A stretch of DNA of 64,000 nucleotides, taken from positions 62,001 to 126,000 of the forward strand of contig RMBW01000013.1 of NCBI GenBank assembly GCA_004009845.1. The letters are read 5' to 3'. This document shows, piece after piece, positions 1 through 12,669 of the stretch; position 1 is the stretch's first letter; each line of letters begins with the position of its first letter. The DNA is from Davidsoniella eucalypti. Taxonomy: Eukaryota; Ascomycota; Sordariomycetes; Microascales; Ceratocystidaceae. Under the pieces are notes generated by a model. The model did no database searches. It was not told the DNA's origin and saw only the letters and a program-made list of their open reading frames with translations. A program made the position numbers and the translations under genes.

Positions 1-393
1 AAGTTCATCGCCGCCGGCCAGAAGATGGCTGTGCCGTAAGTCCCGAACTCCGAAATCCTCCACACGCGATCAACCTCGTTGCACAGCTTCACCTTTCAAA
101 GCTCGTCTTCAAGCTAATTTATCATGCTTCTTTCTTTCTCAAAATACAGTTCGTGGGCTACCTTCCAAGCCTACTACACGCAAGCCTTCAACGCCCTCAA
201 AAACCCCGCCAAGTTGATTGCCTCTGCCCAACAGACCTTCAACACCCTGCGCACCGCTGGTGTCACCACTGCCCAGCTGGCTACCGCCGGCGTGCTCGGT
301 GCTGAGCTGCTTGGCTTCTTCACTGTTGGCGAGATCATTGGCCGCTGGAAGCTCGTCGGCTACCGCAGCAATGCTGTTGCTGCCCACCACTAA
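1..393 (+). CDS. ATP20: ATP synthase subunit g, mitochondrial (3' part)
   Basis: Membrane subunit of the mitochondrial F1Fo-ATP synthase. In the family it sits at the dimer interface of the inner membrane and helps ATP synthase dimers form. The window begins inside the gene. The first visible exon (1..35) encodes KFIAAGQKMAVP. A 114-bp intron (36..149, GTAAGT...CAG) follows, and the last exon (150..393) encodes the conserved C-terminal part. That part has a hydrophobic helix with a GxxxG-like pattern (AGVLGAELLGFFTVGEIIG), as expected for the single membrane segment of subunit g, and ends in AVAAHH. The reading frame is continuous across the junction (CC|T, Pro). The start codon and mitochondrial N-terminus lie outside the window. 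The family assignment rests on this helix and on the spacing from the QKMAVP block. Confidence 0.85.
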
Positions 394-3300
394 ACGGCTT
401 CGTTATATCGCATCTCTATCTCTCCCTCTACGGCGTGTCTTATACCTTGTGATAAGTCCAGTGCCGTTCTTGGAGTGACCCAAACGTTCACAAGGCCTTT
501 TATTACGAGACGTCTTCTTTTTTCTCTTTCTTTTTCTCTTCGATGCCGATGATATCTTCTGAGCATTTCTGCAAATACGACGACTCTACTTTCTTCTTTA
601 CTTCATAATTATCAATTTCCATTGGTCATTGAGTTGTCAGTCAGAATACGTGAATAGCCCCAGAACAAAACGTCAATATCTATATCAAGAAAGCAGAACT
701 CAAGATTCCTCGGGATATCTCCTTAGATTCATGTTGGTTAAAGAGAGATACCTCATGATACAGATGATGCTAGAATTAGCAACTCTCAAAAGGCCCTTTC
801 TTTGCTTATATATGTGTTGGTTAGAGGGTGGGAGCAGGCTTTGTATACTCTTTCGGTTTTTATTATGCTTTTTTTTTTTTTACCTTCACATCTTCTGTTT
901 TCTCTTGGCCATTTGTTTCGGCACCTACAACTTTCCCATGCATTCCCTCTCTTAGGGTTTCTTCTATTTTCACTTTCTCCTATCCCTCTCCTCCTTCCAT
1001 ATGTACCTGTAGCCTTTGTAGATGGCCATTTCCCTGATACGAAGTGTGTTCCTAGACCAAAGGTCCCGGTCATATCTTCTTTGTACGATTACAATCGATT
1101 GTTTAAACTTATCTATGTATATCATAATGGATCTATGAATGTGAGTCTAAATATACATACAATGTGACGTAACGTAAACTAGTCAGTGATCCTCTGATAT
1201 AGAACTGTGGCAGATACTCACTATGCAATTGGGCTGTTGTTACACCTGGTAAGACTGTTTACTGCTGACTGTACATCAGAGCATATTCAAACACCATGAC
1301 TCAACTAAGACTAATTCATCGTCTCGTATATAAACAATCCCTAGTACTGGCCTAACTCAACCCTACATATATAAATGTCCGTCATGATGCTCAAACTAAC
1401 ACTTACTCCCCCTCCATCGCCCAAAATCTCGAGGGTATATAGTATAGATAGGGTGGTATGGGAAACAAACATATAGTTCCGTTGTCCTTCGTGACTCCTC
1501 TGACGTGGCTCAAAAGCGCCTTCTTCTCTCATTGATCTATCTGATCTGCTGCGTGTCTCGTCTTCACCGACCTTCTCCGAATGCTTCGTAGTGTTGTCAT
1601 GACCGGATTAGCCGACCTCATTCACGTCATCTCAAACAAGAAAAGAAAGAAACATATACAACAACGCAGTCTTCTATCTACCTTCCTCGTTCTATCTAAG
1701 CGAAAGGATACTTATATATATATATGGCTATAAGCGTAAATGGACAAATGCATGTCTACCCAAATGTACACACGCCATCCTATTCTAAGTCTAGTGTCTT
1801 CTATGGAGGAGTGGGGGGGATTCCGACGGACCTTATATCACGAGCCGATGACGGTGCGTTAGGCGAAGATATCTTTCCTACCAGGTCTGTCAATGTGACC
1901 TATATCTACATCCCACACATGGATCATGGAACCAACGAGGTGTGGGGAGGTGGCTAGACGTATGACAGTCCACTATATATATAAGAGGGCGTGTACAGAA
2001 CAACGGTCATCGTCCGTCCTGTATATACAGAGATCCATGGTTCCATGCTAAGCTAGCAGAGCAAAAGACACGCAGCTAAATAAGGTGTGGGTGGGTTTTG
2101 GCTTTCGTGCATGCTGTGGCCCGAGGTGTGTGTAAATTGAAGTTGCCTTGTATACTACAGTGAAGCAGATAAGCTGACACGATGGAATAGATTGAGATGG
2201 CGTAGGATGGGAGGAACAACGCACCACACGCCAGGCCGGGCAAGCCTCGAAAGGTTGTATCTATATGTATACATCGTAGAAGATTCTATAATCAAAGCCG
2301 TAAGCTTCTTAGTAACATGCATATGAAAAGAAGAAAAAAGAACGCTATCAAAGGATATATGAAGAACCAACAGCAAGGATTACCGCTGAAAACGACTAAA
2401 TTACCACAGCCTAAGTCCTTTTTTTAATGCCTATTTGTTCTATTTACCGGTCAAGTTTGTTTGCTTCTACTTACTTCTCTATGCTTCCAAGGGCGGCAGA
2501 AGAGGGACCTAATGGGCCTTAAAAGGCAAAGTTAAATACACGCTGTACATTACCCATTCCTACGCCCCCTCCATCATGTATGTACAACAGGACTATTAGC
2601 AAAAGGACTTTGCCAGCGCATACACGTTGTAAATGTGCTACTAGACTTGATTAATAAAAAATACAAATTGTTGCCATTGCTTTTCATGATATGTCAGACT
2701 TGGATGGAGTGAGGTTAGTAAAGTTGAGATTCATAGTCAATATAACTACTTCAGGTCTGATATCATGATATCGTATAAACAAATAGAATGTGTTGGGTGT
2801 GTATATGACTTTGTTGCCAATATCTAAGCCGTTCGAGGCTGTATTCTTGACAGTGCCACTATCGACTATCCTTGGGCTATTGTTTGTATACTACCAAGTG
2901 TTCTGGTCTATCTAACCTACCACCACGTAACTAGATATTGAGTTCTCCTATAGCTCGTGAAGTCTCATACTACACATATCTTGGGTTTGGTGTAGCCCAA
3001 TATTGACAGTGCTTCTTAGGTGCTACAAAACATTTGATAAGTTCAGATAGGGTACATGAAAAAATCAATCGGCCCCATTTCCAGGATACATCACAAACTC
3101 TTTGCCGCATATAAGCTCTATCGAAAGAAGCTTTACTAAGCTAACACAGCCCCTAAAAAAATAAAATAAAAAGAAGTACATAGTCCCAAATACCATGTTA
3201 CAATACAAGATGCGAACCTAACGACTATATAGAATTTCGCAATTAATGTACATTAAATAGCAAAGCATGCCCAATCCCAGGAACCAACACACGGTAGTAT

Positions 3301-4398
3301 CCAAGATCTTTGGAGTTGAGCTCGCCTATCCATCCATAAAAGATGCAAACCCATGCCAAGTCACAGAAACGAGGCTTCAGCTAGAGAAAAAAAGAAAAGA
3401 AAAAAAGGGACATCCGATGGCTACATTAGGCCGTCATGAAGTTGATTTCGTATGTTTTGTTTTATAGATGTATGCTAGTGAAACGATTACGTCCTTACCG
3501 TCCCTGGTTTCTAGTGTTTCTTCTCAGGGAGGGAAGCCAAAAACAATAATGTCGTTGCCCTAACGTTTGTATTTCTCTAGTACGGATCCAAGTATGACCG
3601 TTGGAATCGGCCTAGTAATATAATAGAAACACATTCGTTTTGTATGAAAAGTAAATAATGAGCCTTCTATTATCTTAAAGGGCCTTAGGAAGGAAGAAAA
3701 CACCAAACCAACAAGGATGGCCTGATGTAAAGATTGTTCTTTTGCTAGTTCCAACATACCGGATACAAGGCCGTATTTGCCGGCCTGGTTTTTTTCCGTC
3801 TCTTTTCTTCTTTCATGCAACTCCGTACTATTGACATACTTTGAAAAATAATGGTCAGCCTGATTGGTGTTTTAGTTCATACTTATCCCTCAATGTTCTA
3901 TTGTTTAGTCACTTTAATACTTGTACGTGTGTTGGATAGAGAAAGAGTGGCAACTTGTCGTTTCTGTATTATCATTATGTCCAGTATGTAATACAAGGTG
4001 ACATTGTAGTACAAATTGGTACACTTGCCTCTTGCTAAAATCCGATGACGTCAGATCCAACTTTCTTCGCTAAACCAATACTTGTTAGGTTTATAAGCAA
4101 AACGTCTTGGATAATAATCGATGTATATGTCTTTGTATTGATTGTATTAGTGCTATGAAAAGAAGAAAAAAAATCTTTCCATTTCATACACAATAGTAAT
4201 GAAACGCCCACCGCTATCTAGGTAAAAGAAAGTTGTTCCATCATGTATTCCACCAAACTATTGCGCCAATACTGATGTGCGTAAACGCTATGAAGAAGCT
4301 ATACGACTACATCCAAGATTCTATCTCCCCGCGTATCTATATCCTCCTCCTCCTCCATATACAGTCATAAGTAGCCTCCTGTGCTAAAATAGACTGCA
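394..4398. other. Gene-free stretch, about 4 kb
   Basis: It holds the 3' flank of the ATP synthase gene and the 3' flank of the minus-strand methyltransferase. Only short, unconserved open frames are present, with many in-frame stops, T- and A-runs and short TA repeats (for example near 1714-1725). I recognise no protein, tRNA or repeat element. Confidence 0.6.
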
Positions 4399-5865
4399 CT
4401 ATTTAGTTGGTGAAACCGGGGCTCTAGTAATGTCTGGCCTCCGTGCAGTCCATGTAAATCTAGTAAAAAAAAAGATTGTTAGAGTTCTCATTCGCAGCTA
4501 GATACTAGATTTGTGCAGTTCAACTTACAGTTTGACATATGGCTGCCATCTAAGTCCACACATCTCTCTGCCCAGATCGGCTACTAAATCGTTTACTTCG
4601 TCGGCTGTCATGCCTAAAGCTTGCGTAAATGGCCTCATTGACATGGCTTGTAAACTGTGAGTGAGGGCCAAGTTCATGTATCGCCCAGCCTTTTCATTTT
4701 GCGGATCCCACGGGTTCAGTGGCACGTCTATGACTGTTTGCTCGATATCGACGAATCCTGCTCTCTGAAGTTTGTTTTTCGTGTCTTCGCCATTGACAAG
4801 CACATCGTACCGTAGTCTCTTCATGGCCTCTTTGTATTTGGATTCCCAGATATAGAACACTGTGCTTTTATCGATGGAGCCATTAGCTGAATAAATGGTC
4901 CATTCGAAGTCGGCCTGTTCGAAGTAGCCAGTCCCTGGTCTTAGATGGCTATATTGAAAAATAAAACAAGTCAGCTCGGTTAACACAAAAGTCTACCAGT
5001 AAATGGTATAAAGATAGAAAGCACCTACGCATAGACGTTGTCGTAGATCTTATCCCAATCGTCAATTTGGCCCCAGAGCATACGAGCGTGAATCATATCC
5101 CAGTTGTGTTCAACATTGTCCCAACTGCCTTCGATGTCCATTGGCCAGAAGTATGTGTTGTGTAGAATTCTGTAATCTAGTTAGTGTGATTTTCTTTATT
5201 ATAACAGCTTAGATGTATTTTTGGCAAACTCTTACGATTGTGGCTGCATGTACCAAAAGAGGTCTAATCCGAGAATAGAACCTTCCGGGAATTCTCTATT
5301 TGCCTTAGTTAGTATGTGATTTATAAGGATTAGAGTAGTACAGTGTTTTTTTTTCGCTTACTTTGCCATCATGATAGCCCAGATTCCCGTGCCAGTTCCC
5401 AAGTCAAGAATGTTGGGGCCCTTGGCGCATTGTACTGGCTTAAAAGTAGTGCTAGAAGTAGGTGTAGGAGGTGCATCGGTAGTACTAGGCTCCCCATTAG
5501 ATGCTCTAGAAGCACGCCCGGAACCGCGACTTATCGGCACAGAGTATAGTTTATCTCCTCTCACACGGCTGAACACTGACTGAAAAACATCCATTCGCTC
5601 TTTTTCAGGCTACATTAAGCTATTAGTCTACAGTTCTTTCACTGCCGGGAAAATCACTTTATGACTTACAACATCCGTAGGCCAGGGATAACGTGGGTAC
5701 TTTTTGTCGTACTTGCGTCCATTTTCAACCTGAACAAACTCCTCAGTCGGGTCGGCAGGGTCCTTGGACTCAGTAGTATTGTAAATGAATGGTGGGTAAG
5801 ACCTTGACAGTGTTAGCACCGATATATATTCTAAGCTATCCGGAATAGTTAGGCAAGACTTACAT
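4399..5865 (-). CDS. laeA: LaeA-like SAM-dependent methyltransferase
   Basis: Putative nuclear methyltransferase of the LaeA family. In filamentous ascomycetes LaeA works with velvet proteins to control secondary metabolism and development. Seven exons on the minus strand: 5865..5864, 5802..5670, 5609..5362, 5295..5236, 5169..5029, 4948..4529, 4459..4399. Every junction keeps frame, giving 354 aa, close to the family's usual 350-380. Visible family marks are VENGRKY near residue 27, the SAM-binding motif I ILDLGTGTGIWAI, an acidic strand end LGLDL, WDMIHARM, HLRPGTGYFEQADFEW, the C-terminal PLNPWDP...EKAGRYMNLA block, and a final TARRP. The start codon is split by the first intron (AT|G). No other in-frame Met precedes the conserved region, and the transcribed leader has no other ATG. 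Whether this is the LaeA ortholog or a LaeA-like paralog needs a tree. Confidence 0.78.
5803..5863 (-). promoter_or_regulatory. Intron that splits the start codon
   Basis: A 61-bp intron with donor GTAAGT, branch-point-like GCTAACA 15 nt before its end, and acceptor AAG. Splicing joins AT (5865-5864) to G (5802) and so builds the ATG of the LaeA-like protein, which then begins MSYPPF. If the intron is retained, the same AT is followed by the donor's G and then TAA, so the ribosome would meet ATG-TAA, a start codon directly followed by a stop. This is read directly from the sequence; use in vivo is inferred. Confidence 0.7.
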
Positions 5866-6300
5866 CGATGCGTATATACTATATCAATCCAGGCTATAGT
5901 GGTAGAATTGGCAAATGTCAGATTCAGCGCAATGTATATGCCGTTGCGGATGGAGTAATGCAACACTGAATTGTTTTTGTTCGTCTTACGCTTCTTGGTG
6001 GTGTTAGCAAGGCTGCTCGATATGTTAACTGGATATGACACTGAAATATCGACCAACAGTGCGATGACCAAGTTATTCACGGTGTGAGAATCACAGCGTG
6101 TCTTGTTCTAGCACTGGAGTGGCAACGACGATGGTAGTAATGTAATAAATATGAATTAGGGAAATGCAGACAGATGTTATGTAACAGTATGGTGTGGTTT
6201 TGGGCAATACAAATGAGTTTATAGGGAAAAAAAATTGGCTGTGGGAAGATCAAGATGGAGCGTGAGAGTCTGAGTCCTCAAGGAAGGTTGCCGTCCCTGG
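5866..6300 (-). other. ATG-free 5' leader of the LaeA-like gene
   Basis: Between the TATA-like element and the split start codon I find no CAT on the plus strand, that is, no ATG on the transcribed minus strand over about 435 nt. Random sequence of this length would hold several. The absence fits a translated mRNA leader in which the first start codon is the split one. Confidence 0.6.
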
Positions 6301-6309
6301 CTTTATATA
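6301..6309 (-). promoter_or_regulatory. TATA-like element of the LaeA-like gene
   Basis: On the minus strand it reads TATATAAAG, followed by a GC-richer stretch. It lies about 435 nt upstream of the split ATG, so the leader would be roughly 400 nt long. Position and consensus are the only evidence. Confidence 0.4.
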
Positions 6310-9280
6310 AGAAGCGATGGTGGTTTCTTAAAGTTGAGGTCAAGGACCACGGGCAAATCAAAATTAATAAAAAAAAACAATAAAAAACAAAGTGCTAGGC
6401 TCAAGTGCAACCTTGCACAACAAGAGCCAAGATCTGCGGAAAAATACTAGTAACAACGAACACCAATAACTACAGTGATACTAATGACAGCAGCAGCCAA
6501 AGTTTGAATCGTGAAGGGTGTATAATAATGATAAAAAGAGGTAAATAAAACGATGTATATCCGGGTCTTGGGAAGCAGATGTAAGGCGCACAGTAGATCA
6601 AAGGGTGTGTGAGTATACAGTGGGTGGTAAGAGTGAGGGTGGTGGTGGTAGCGGTAGTAGAGGTGTGTATACAAACACCGGTGATAGTAGTCCAGGCTGA
6701 TAGGATAGGCGGACGAGACGACGATGTTGGTCAAGGTAAAGTAAACATGGATATGGAAAGACGCTCTATTTGTAGGTCGACCACGAGAAAAAGAAGAAAA
6801 AATAGCTAGAAACCCGGCAAAAGAAAAAGAAGAAGGGAAGCAAGTCAACTGGCCAAAGGCAAATGGTGAATGGTGTGGGTAACAGCAGGGTAAGGATAGT
6901 CAGCGGGTCAGTCAGGGTCAGGTCCGTCAAAATCGCACACAAGCCAGCCAGCCAGCCAGAGTTATAGCCAGCTTTGTATTAGCAGCATTGGCCGGCAACG
7001 ACAGATGATCACGGCCCTGGAGTACAATCACAACCGCTAAGCTACTTATAGTACACTAGTACTCTGGCAAACATGGACCAGATCAACTCCAGCTGGAGCT
7101 AAAGAACTTGCGTTCCCGAAACAAACCTACAGCAACCACAACGCCAATACAAGTGACGATAAGTGGTAGTAGTAGTATTATCAGTCGTGAAATATCTGTG
7201 AGGGTCTATAGATGATGATTTTGATATTCTCAGAGCAGACTCATAGCCAGTGATAGCTCAAGTCGAATCAAAAGTCGAAGCAAGGGAGCAAGGCCAGAGA
7301 GCAAGGGGAGGGGGGTGGGGGTAAAATGGAATAGAAGACTGCAAACGTTAATTACAGAGAAGGGGGTGGATGAAGAGTCAAAAATGCCTAGCTGCAACTC
7401 TGTCGGGGGGTTACAGGATATACAATAAGCTGGTGGGAGAAGAACCCGTTGGGTGTTCAGTCCCAGAAAAGAGTACATCAAGGCAGGCTGTAATCAGCAG
7501 TGAGAATGTGTTGGTGGTCTAGTGTGTGGTATAGTGTGTGGTGTGGGTTCGCTTATGGGCAGGGCATAGGGACGTCTGGAGGGACAACAGACGATGGGTG
7601 AGTAAACAGACAGAAATATACATACTATGTGCGCTATAAGAGTGTAAATAAGCTGATGCTAGTGTTAGACCTACTGGACAGTCTATTATGACCGTCACTC
7701 GTGATTTTGAGAGCCTCGTTGAGTGTGGATGAAGCCTCGGCTTGTTTGACACTGTGATAGTACCAGTAGAGTTTGAGGTGCTAGCGCGCAAGGCGGTGAA
7801 GAAGCCAACGTTGGCGGCTAGATAAGTTGGTACAAAGAAGCCGATCAGAAACAAAAAATTGAGAAAATAAATCAAGCCGCATAAATGCCAGAAACAAGAC
7901 GTTTTTTGGCAGTTTTGTAGACCAGGATGGAAGGTCTGCGAATGGCCTCTTTTCATGGGCAACTTGAAAACAAGGCTAGCGATCGGCAGAGCTATATAGC
8001 AGCATCAACCCCATACAAAGGCCAACTCCCGATGCACCCTATTGTGTGGGCAGAAGTGGGCAGGCCAGAACTACGGCAATGTGTCGTGATGATGGGCGTA
8101 TGTATACAGAGCCAGGAAAAAGACTAAGGCTGGCACAGGCGAGCGACGGTCAAGTCAGTAGTCTAGCCTAGCCAGACGGTAGAAGACCAGAGAGAAGTCG
8201 GATTGGAAGACGGTAGTTGGCAGGGGTCTGACTAGCTGTCTCTGATATTTCTGTTTATGTGCCTTTGTAGTTGAAGTGAGTGGCAGTGATGGTAGCAGCC
8301 AGTCAGTGGTAGAGCAGAGGCGGTAGCTATGGCGTTCTCAGCATGCGGAGGCGTTTGCCGTCCTGTGTCCAATAAAGCAAAGACCACCTACCTCCCTGTG
8401 AGCAGCAGCAGCAGCTCAACAAATAAGAGAGAGCACTGTACTAAATCGAGGTAGCAGTAGCGTCCGTCCAGCTTGCAAGACAGATGGGACAAGGCTATGT
8501 GATAGACAGAGCTCTGATGCGGTCAGAGAAGGATGGCAAGGTCTGGTTTGACGTGGTCTAGGCCAGCAGAAAACGGGGAACGAAAGGGCCGTAGATGCCT
8601 GATATTATTCTTAATAGTGCAGGTAGCAATAAGTCAGTAGTGGGTTGTCGCAATACCGGTGTTGGCGCTGCGTGTGCGATGGCTGCGATGGTTGCTACGA
8701 TCTCATCACAGGCATACAATAGGCCAGCGTTTGTTGGGTCCTGAGACGAGTGCAGTGCAGGCGGCACGAAGGAACAGAGACGTAATAGTAGTATGGATAA
8801 GTAGACCAAGATGCGTCTGTCGGTTTGGAAGTGAAAGGCGACATGAACGCAAAGGCCAAGTTAGGGATAGGGTAGCTGGAAAAGAAAGAGCAAGCAGCGT
8901 CAAGATTATTGGGCCATGAGTGCTGAACAACATGAAGACGATACTAGCAGCAGCCGTCTGTTCTATCCAGGCTCAGTAAATAGCAGAAATGGGGCCCTTG
9001 GTAACGCCAGCAGATATGGAGTAATAAGAAAGAGAAAAGAAGAACAAAAAGGCACAGGCGCAGCTTGCTAGTTAGCGTACTAGTAGCATACAACAATGCA
9101 ATTTAAGGAACAATTGGATGACGAGAAATCGAAATACAGTTCCGCAGTTAGCCCCAGGACAATTTGAAACAATGCCAAATCGGAGCAGACAAGCAAAACG
9201 CTGCTTTGGAAACAGGGAACAGGGAATTCCCAGCGAGGAGCGGGCTAGACAGCGCACGGCGAAAAAGGGATCGCGACTTC

Positions 9281-9318
9281 AGTTCTAGCTGTAGTTCTAG
9301 CTGTAGTTCTAGCTGTAG
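9281..9318. repeat. 12-bp tandem repeat, three copies
   Basis: Unit AGTTCTAGCTGT is repeated three times exactly, plus AG. It lies in the desert upstream of the LaeA-like gene and contains no domain-bearing frame. Confidence 0.9.
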
Positions 9319-12300
9319 TGATAGAAGACCAGCAACAAGCTGGCTAGATCTCCTCCCGGTCGCTAAAGCTCAGCAGCGATAATAACAAAGCTTCTAGCAG
9401 CGCTAGCGAAGGCTGTCGGAGGAAGCTAGGATAGCAGAGAGAAATAGAGGGCCAAGCGAGGGAGCAAAACAATGGCTCATAAACAAAAAGGAAAACATCA
9501 GTTCAATGTACCAGGTCCTCTAGGAAGCAACTAAGGAAAAAATAGCCCCAGAAATCAACCAGCTTTCCCTTAAGCAGTAGCTGCTCGCTAATTACGTGCC
9601 TACAACTGCCTCACGATAGATTGCCGGCTCTTTATTCGCTCTCAAAATGCATGACAGTGCTCTAGCAAGAGCACAAACAAGGAAACTGCAGCACAATTAC
9701 ATACAAAATAGCAGTTGTTCTATCGGGTTCCAGGCCTTGGGACCTTCTCTATTCCAAAGCCTGAAAATATAAACAAACAAACCCTAGACCATCAGCCTAC
9801 CTGACTCTATAGTATATACACAACCATTATCATCATCATTATAGTCATCTATCACCTGACTAGCCTACTGAACCGATGTCGACTTGTCTTGTCAATGCAG
9901 CCTAAAAACCGCCCTTTTCTTCTTTCTTCTCTCTTTCCGATGTTTTGTTTTATTTTGTTCTGTCTTTGTTTTTTCCCTTGAACCCAATTTTGCCCGTCTT
10001 ACGCCTGATACAAGACCACCACTCGCCTGAGCTCTTTGAGACACCCAAGTCGCCACAGCGTACTTTCAACCCCTCCATAAGCTAGCTAGTTGCCTTAGTA
10101 TACAGCCGATCCGTGCTGCACCGATATATAGTTATGGTTGTACATTGTGTACTAGACGTACTTCAAAGTACATGATATACATCAAGATATACCCGCGTGC
10201 CATATAACAGCGCTTTGATATCGAGTGCCGGCATAAAGCACACCTGTTTTCACCCGCCTGTACGGCCTTCTACTCTCGTCTAAAAACGGCCAAGCACAAG
10301 TCGCCCGGCCATTAATCCACGCCATTCGTGTCCAACTCTAGATTGGGCTACGTGAAGTCAATAGGGAAGACAACTACATAAACAACTAGTCCCGCCTTAC
10401 ATAGATAGCGAACCGAAGAGCCGCTGTCTCCTGCCCACTCCCAGCCCACCATTGTGCATAGGACCCAAAACGGCCAACAGATACTAGACACTCTAGGGCT
10501 AGCGTCATGCCGTACGATCACATTCAAACTGCAATTCACATACATCTCACACACTACACACTGTATGTTGGCTGTTGTTGTCTGTCTATTGCCACCCACT
10601 GTCTTTGACCGTACATGGACTTCGGTCGGCTGTGGCTGATAGCCCTCAAAACTCAGCTGTGATCCAACACACGAGCATTGCATTGCACGGGTACCGTTGA
10701 TGATTGATTTTAGTGCCAACGCCCAGAATAGCCCCCGGAGTAAGGCCTAGTTCTCCCTATAATTACTCCCAATGCGCAAACGCGCATATTCTCGAAGCGC
10801 CGCTAGAGTTTTGCGTCCCGACGTCCTTATATTGGCTACATCAGTTGCACATATTCGGACCCTATCGCAATCCATGTATCACATGAGTTGTCAAAATAAG
10901 TCCCGTGCCCTTATTAAGACGAACAACCATCTATTTACCTCTTTTTTCCCCCAAATATGTGCTACCAATCTGGATGCCACCCTGAGCTGCTGTTGCCGCG
11001 CTTGTTCGCGTCTCACAAGATGCAATCGACCATAAATAGCCACTTCTAAGTGAGTGTACAATTAGTGGTTTAAACACTTACACTTAGAGTCCAAAGATGA
11101 CCATATGCTTTTATGATTTGTACTCGCTATGGCTATACCTTGCTTTGACATTCAGATTGCAAAATCTTACTTCTACATACCCCCTTTGTTTTGTCGTCCA
11201 CTCTACTGGCTGTCGTCTTTTTGTGCCCGAACCATAGACTTTCAAAGATGAAAGCCCCACGTCATCAACGGCCAGCGCAATAAGGTCGCTTGCGCTTCTT
11301 CGTCTTTGGGCCACTATTCAATGGCATTTTTTTTATGTCGTCGCTTACCTGAGCGTTCTCGGGATGTTTTAGGTAGCTTCTTCGTGCATCTGTCAGCTTG
11401 TATTTGGCGTCCAAATCGGGAATCTGTTAATAGCTTTGCGTTTTATAGCCATATGCCACTGCCGTATAACTGGCCCGTCGATGCCTGACTATGTGTTCAC
11501 CGCGTTTGTTGGCTGCATCGTCAGGCCTTGATAGATACTAGCGTCTTTTGGGTTTTTTTTTCTTCTTTTCTCTCCCCCTCCACGATCGATGGGCTCCATT
11601 ACGTCAACACGCCCTCCATGCCAAATACTACTAGGCTTATAGTGCGGCTAGCCCTTGGCTCTACAACCCAGAAAGACCAACTCATCCACATGAATCATAC
11701 AGATGCACACGATTATGTGCGTGCATGTGCCTACCGCACTGTATTCTGTACAGTCTATTTACCGCCTTTCGGTAAAGGACGACTCAGCTTGCCAGAGTGG
11801 TTTTTATCGCCGAAAGCCGTGCAGTCGCTGTTAATAGCTCGCTTAGCTTTTCCAATGACATCACAACAACACAGACAGCACAACTAACGTATGTAGGGTG
11901 TTTGTATGTGTGTCTGTATTTATGAGAAGTTCTATAGGTGGAGGTGAGCATATTGAATGTACATACACTAATGTACATACATATGTGTTCATGTTGCATC
12001 GCCAATACGATCAGCGATCACTCGCCCAGCAAATGAGGCACTTAACGTCCAATGTATATTCCAGTCAAACCCTAACCCCAATAGGTATCTTGAAATCCTA
12101 TAAGTGCAAACGTTTTAACGTCCAGAGCTTGCGTTACCGAAGTCGCTAATTCTAGATAAATCGATATCCTCTCGATTTTGAAGTGTTCCTGGCTTGATCT
12201 AAATTCATGTGCCTGCCGCTTAACCATTTGATAACATCAATACCCATGTCATCATTTATGTGCTCCTGGTCCCTTTTCAACCTGGTCATCTTTACAAGTT

Positions 12301-12653
12301 GCTCCAAATACAGTGTAGGCTAATCACAATCGATACAATCCTTTTCATCGAAACGAGGCCATACTATGTCTGGATGTATAATTCTAGCTAGCATAGAGCA
12401 TCGGCGCGGCATAGTATACATGCAAGCTCTTGTAATTAACAACGGCATTGTAATAGCTGATTAACTCACCAAGTTGACAAGGCCCATCATAAATGATCTA
12501 CCATATCTCACTCACGCTTGAGTAGTCCTATCCACTATATCATGGCCACTACGTTACTGTACATATTTCGAACCAAGTCGACCTCGCTCCTATTTTGGTG
12601 CATGTATAGTATCTATAATTGTATAGTATGTAAGTCAACATGGTCACTATCAT

Positions 12654-12669
12654 TATATATATATATATA
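12654..12669. repeat. TA microsatellite
   Basis: An uninterrupted TA dinucleotide run of eight units in AT-rich non-coding sequence. Confidence 0.9.

Noticed and set aside
7519..7962. 147-codon minus-strand frame in the desert
   Set aside because: Low-complexity Thr/His/Ser content, no conserved motif, crosses short repeats and has no splice context.
8401..8416. AGCAGCAGCAGCAGC run as part of a coding Gln tract
   Set aside because: Short, without an open frame around it; treated as a plain microsatellite.
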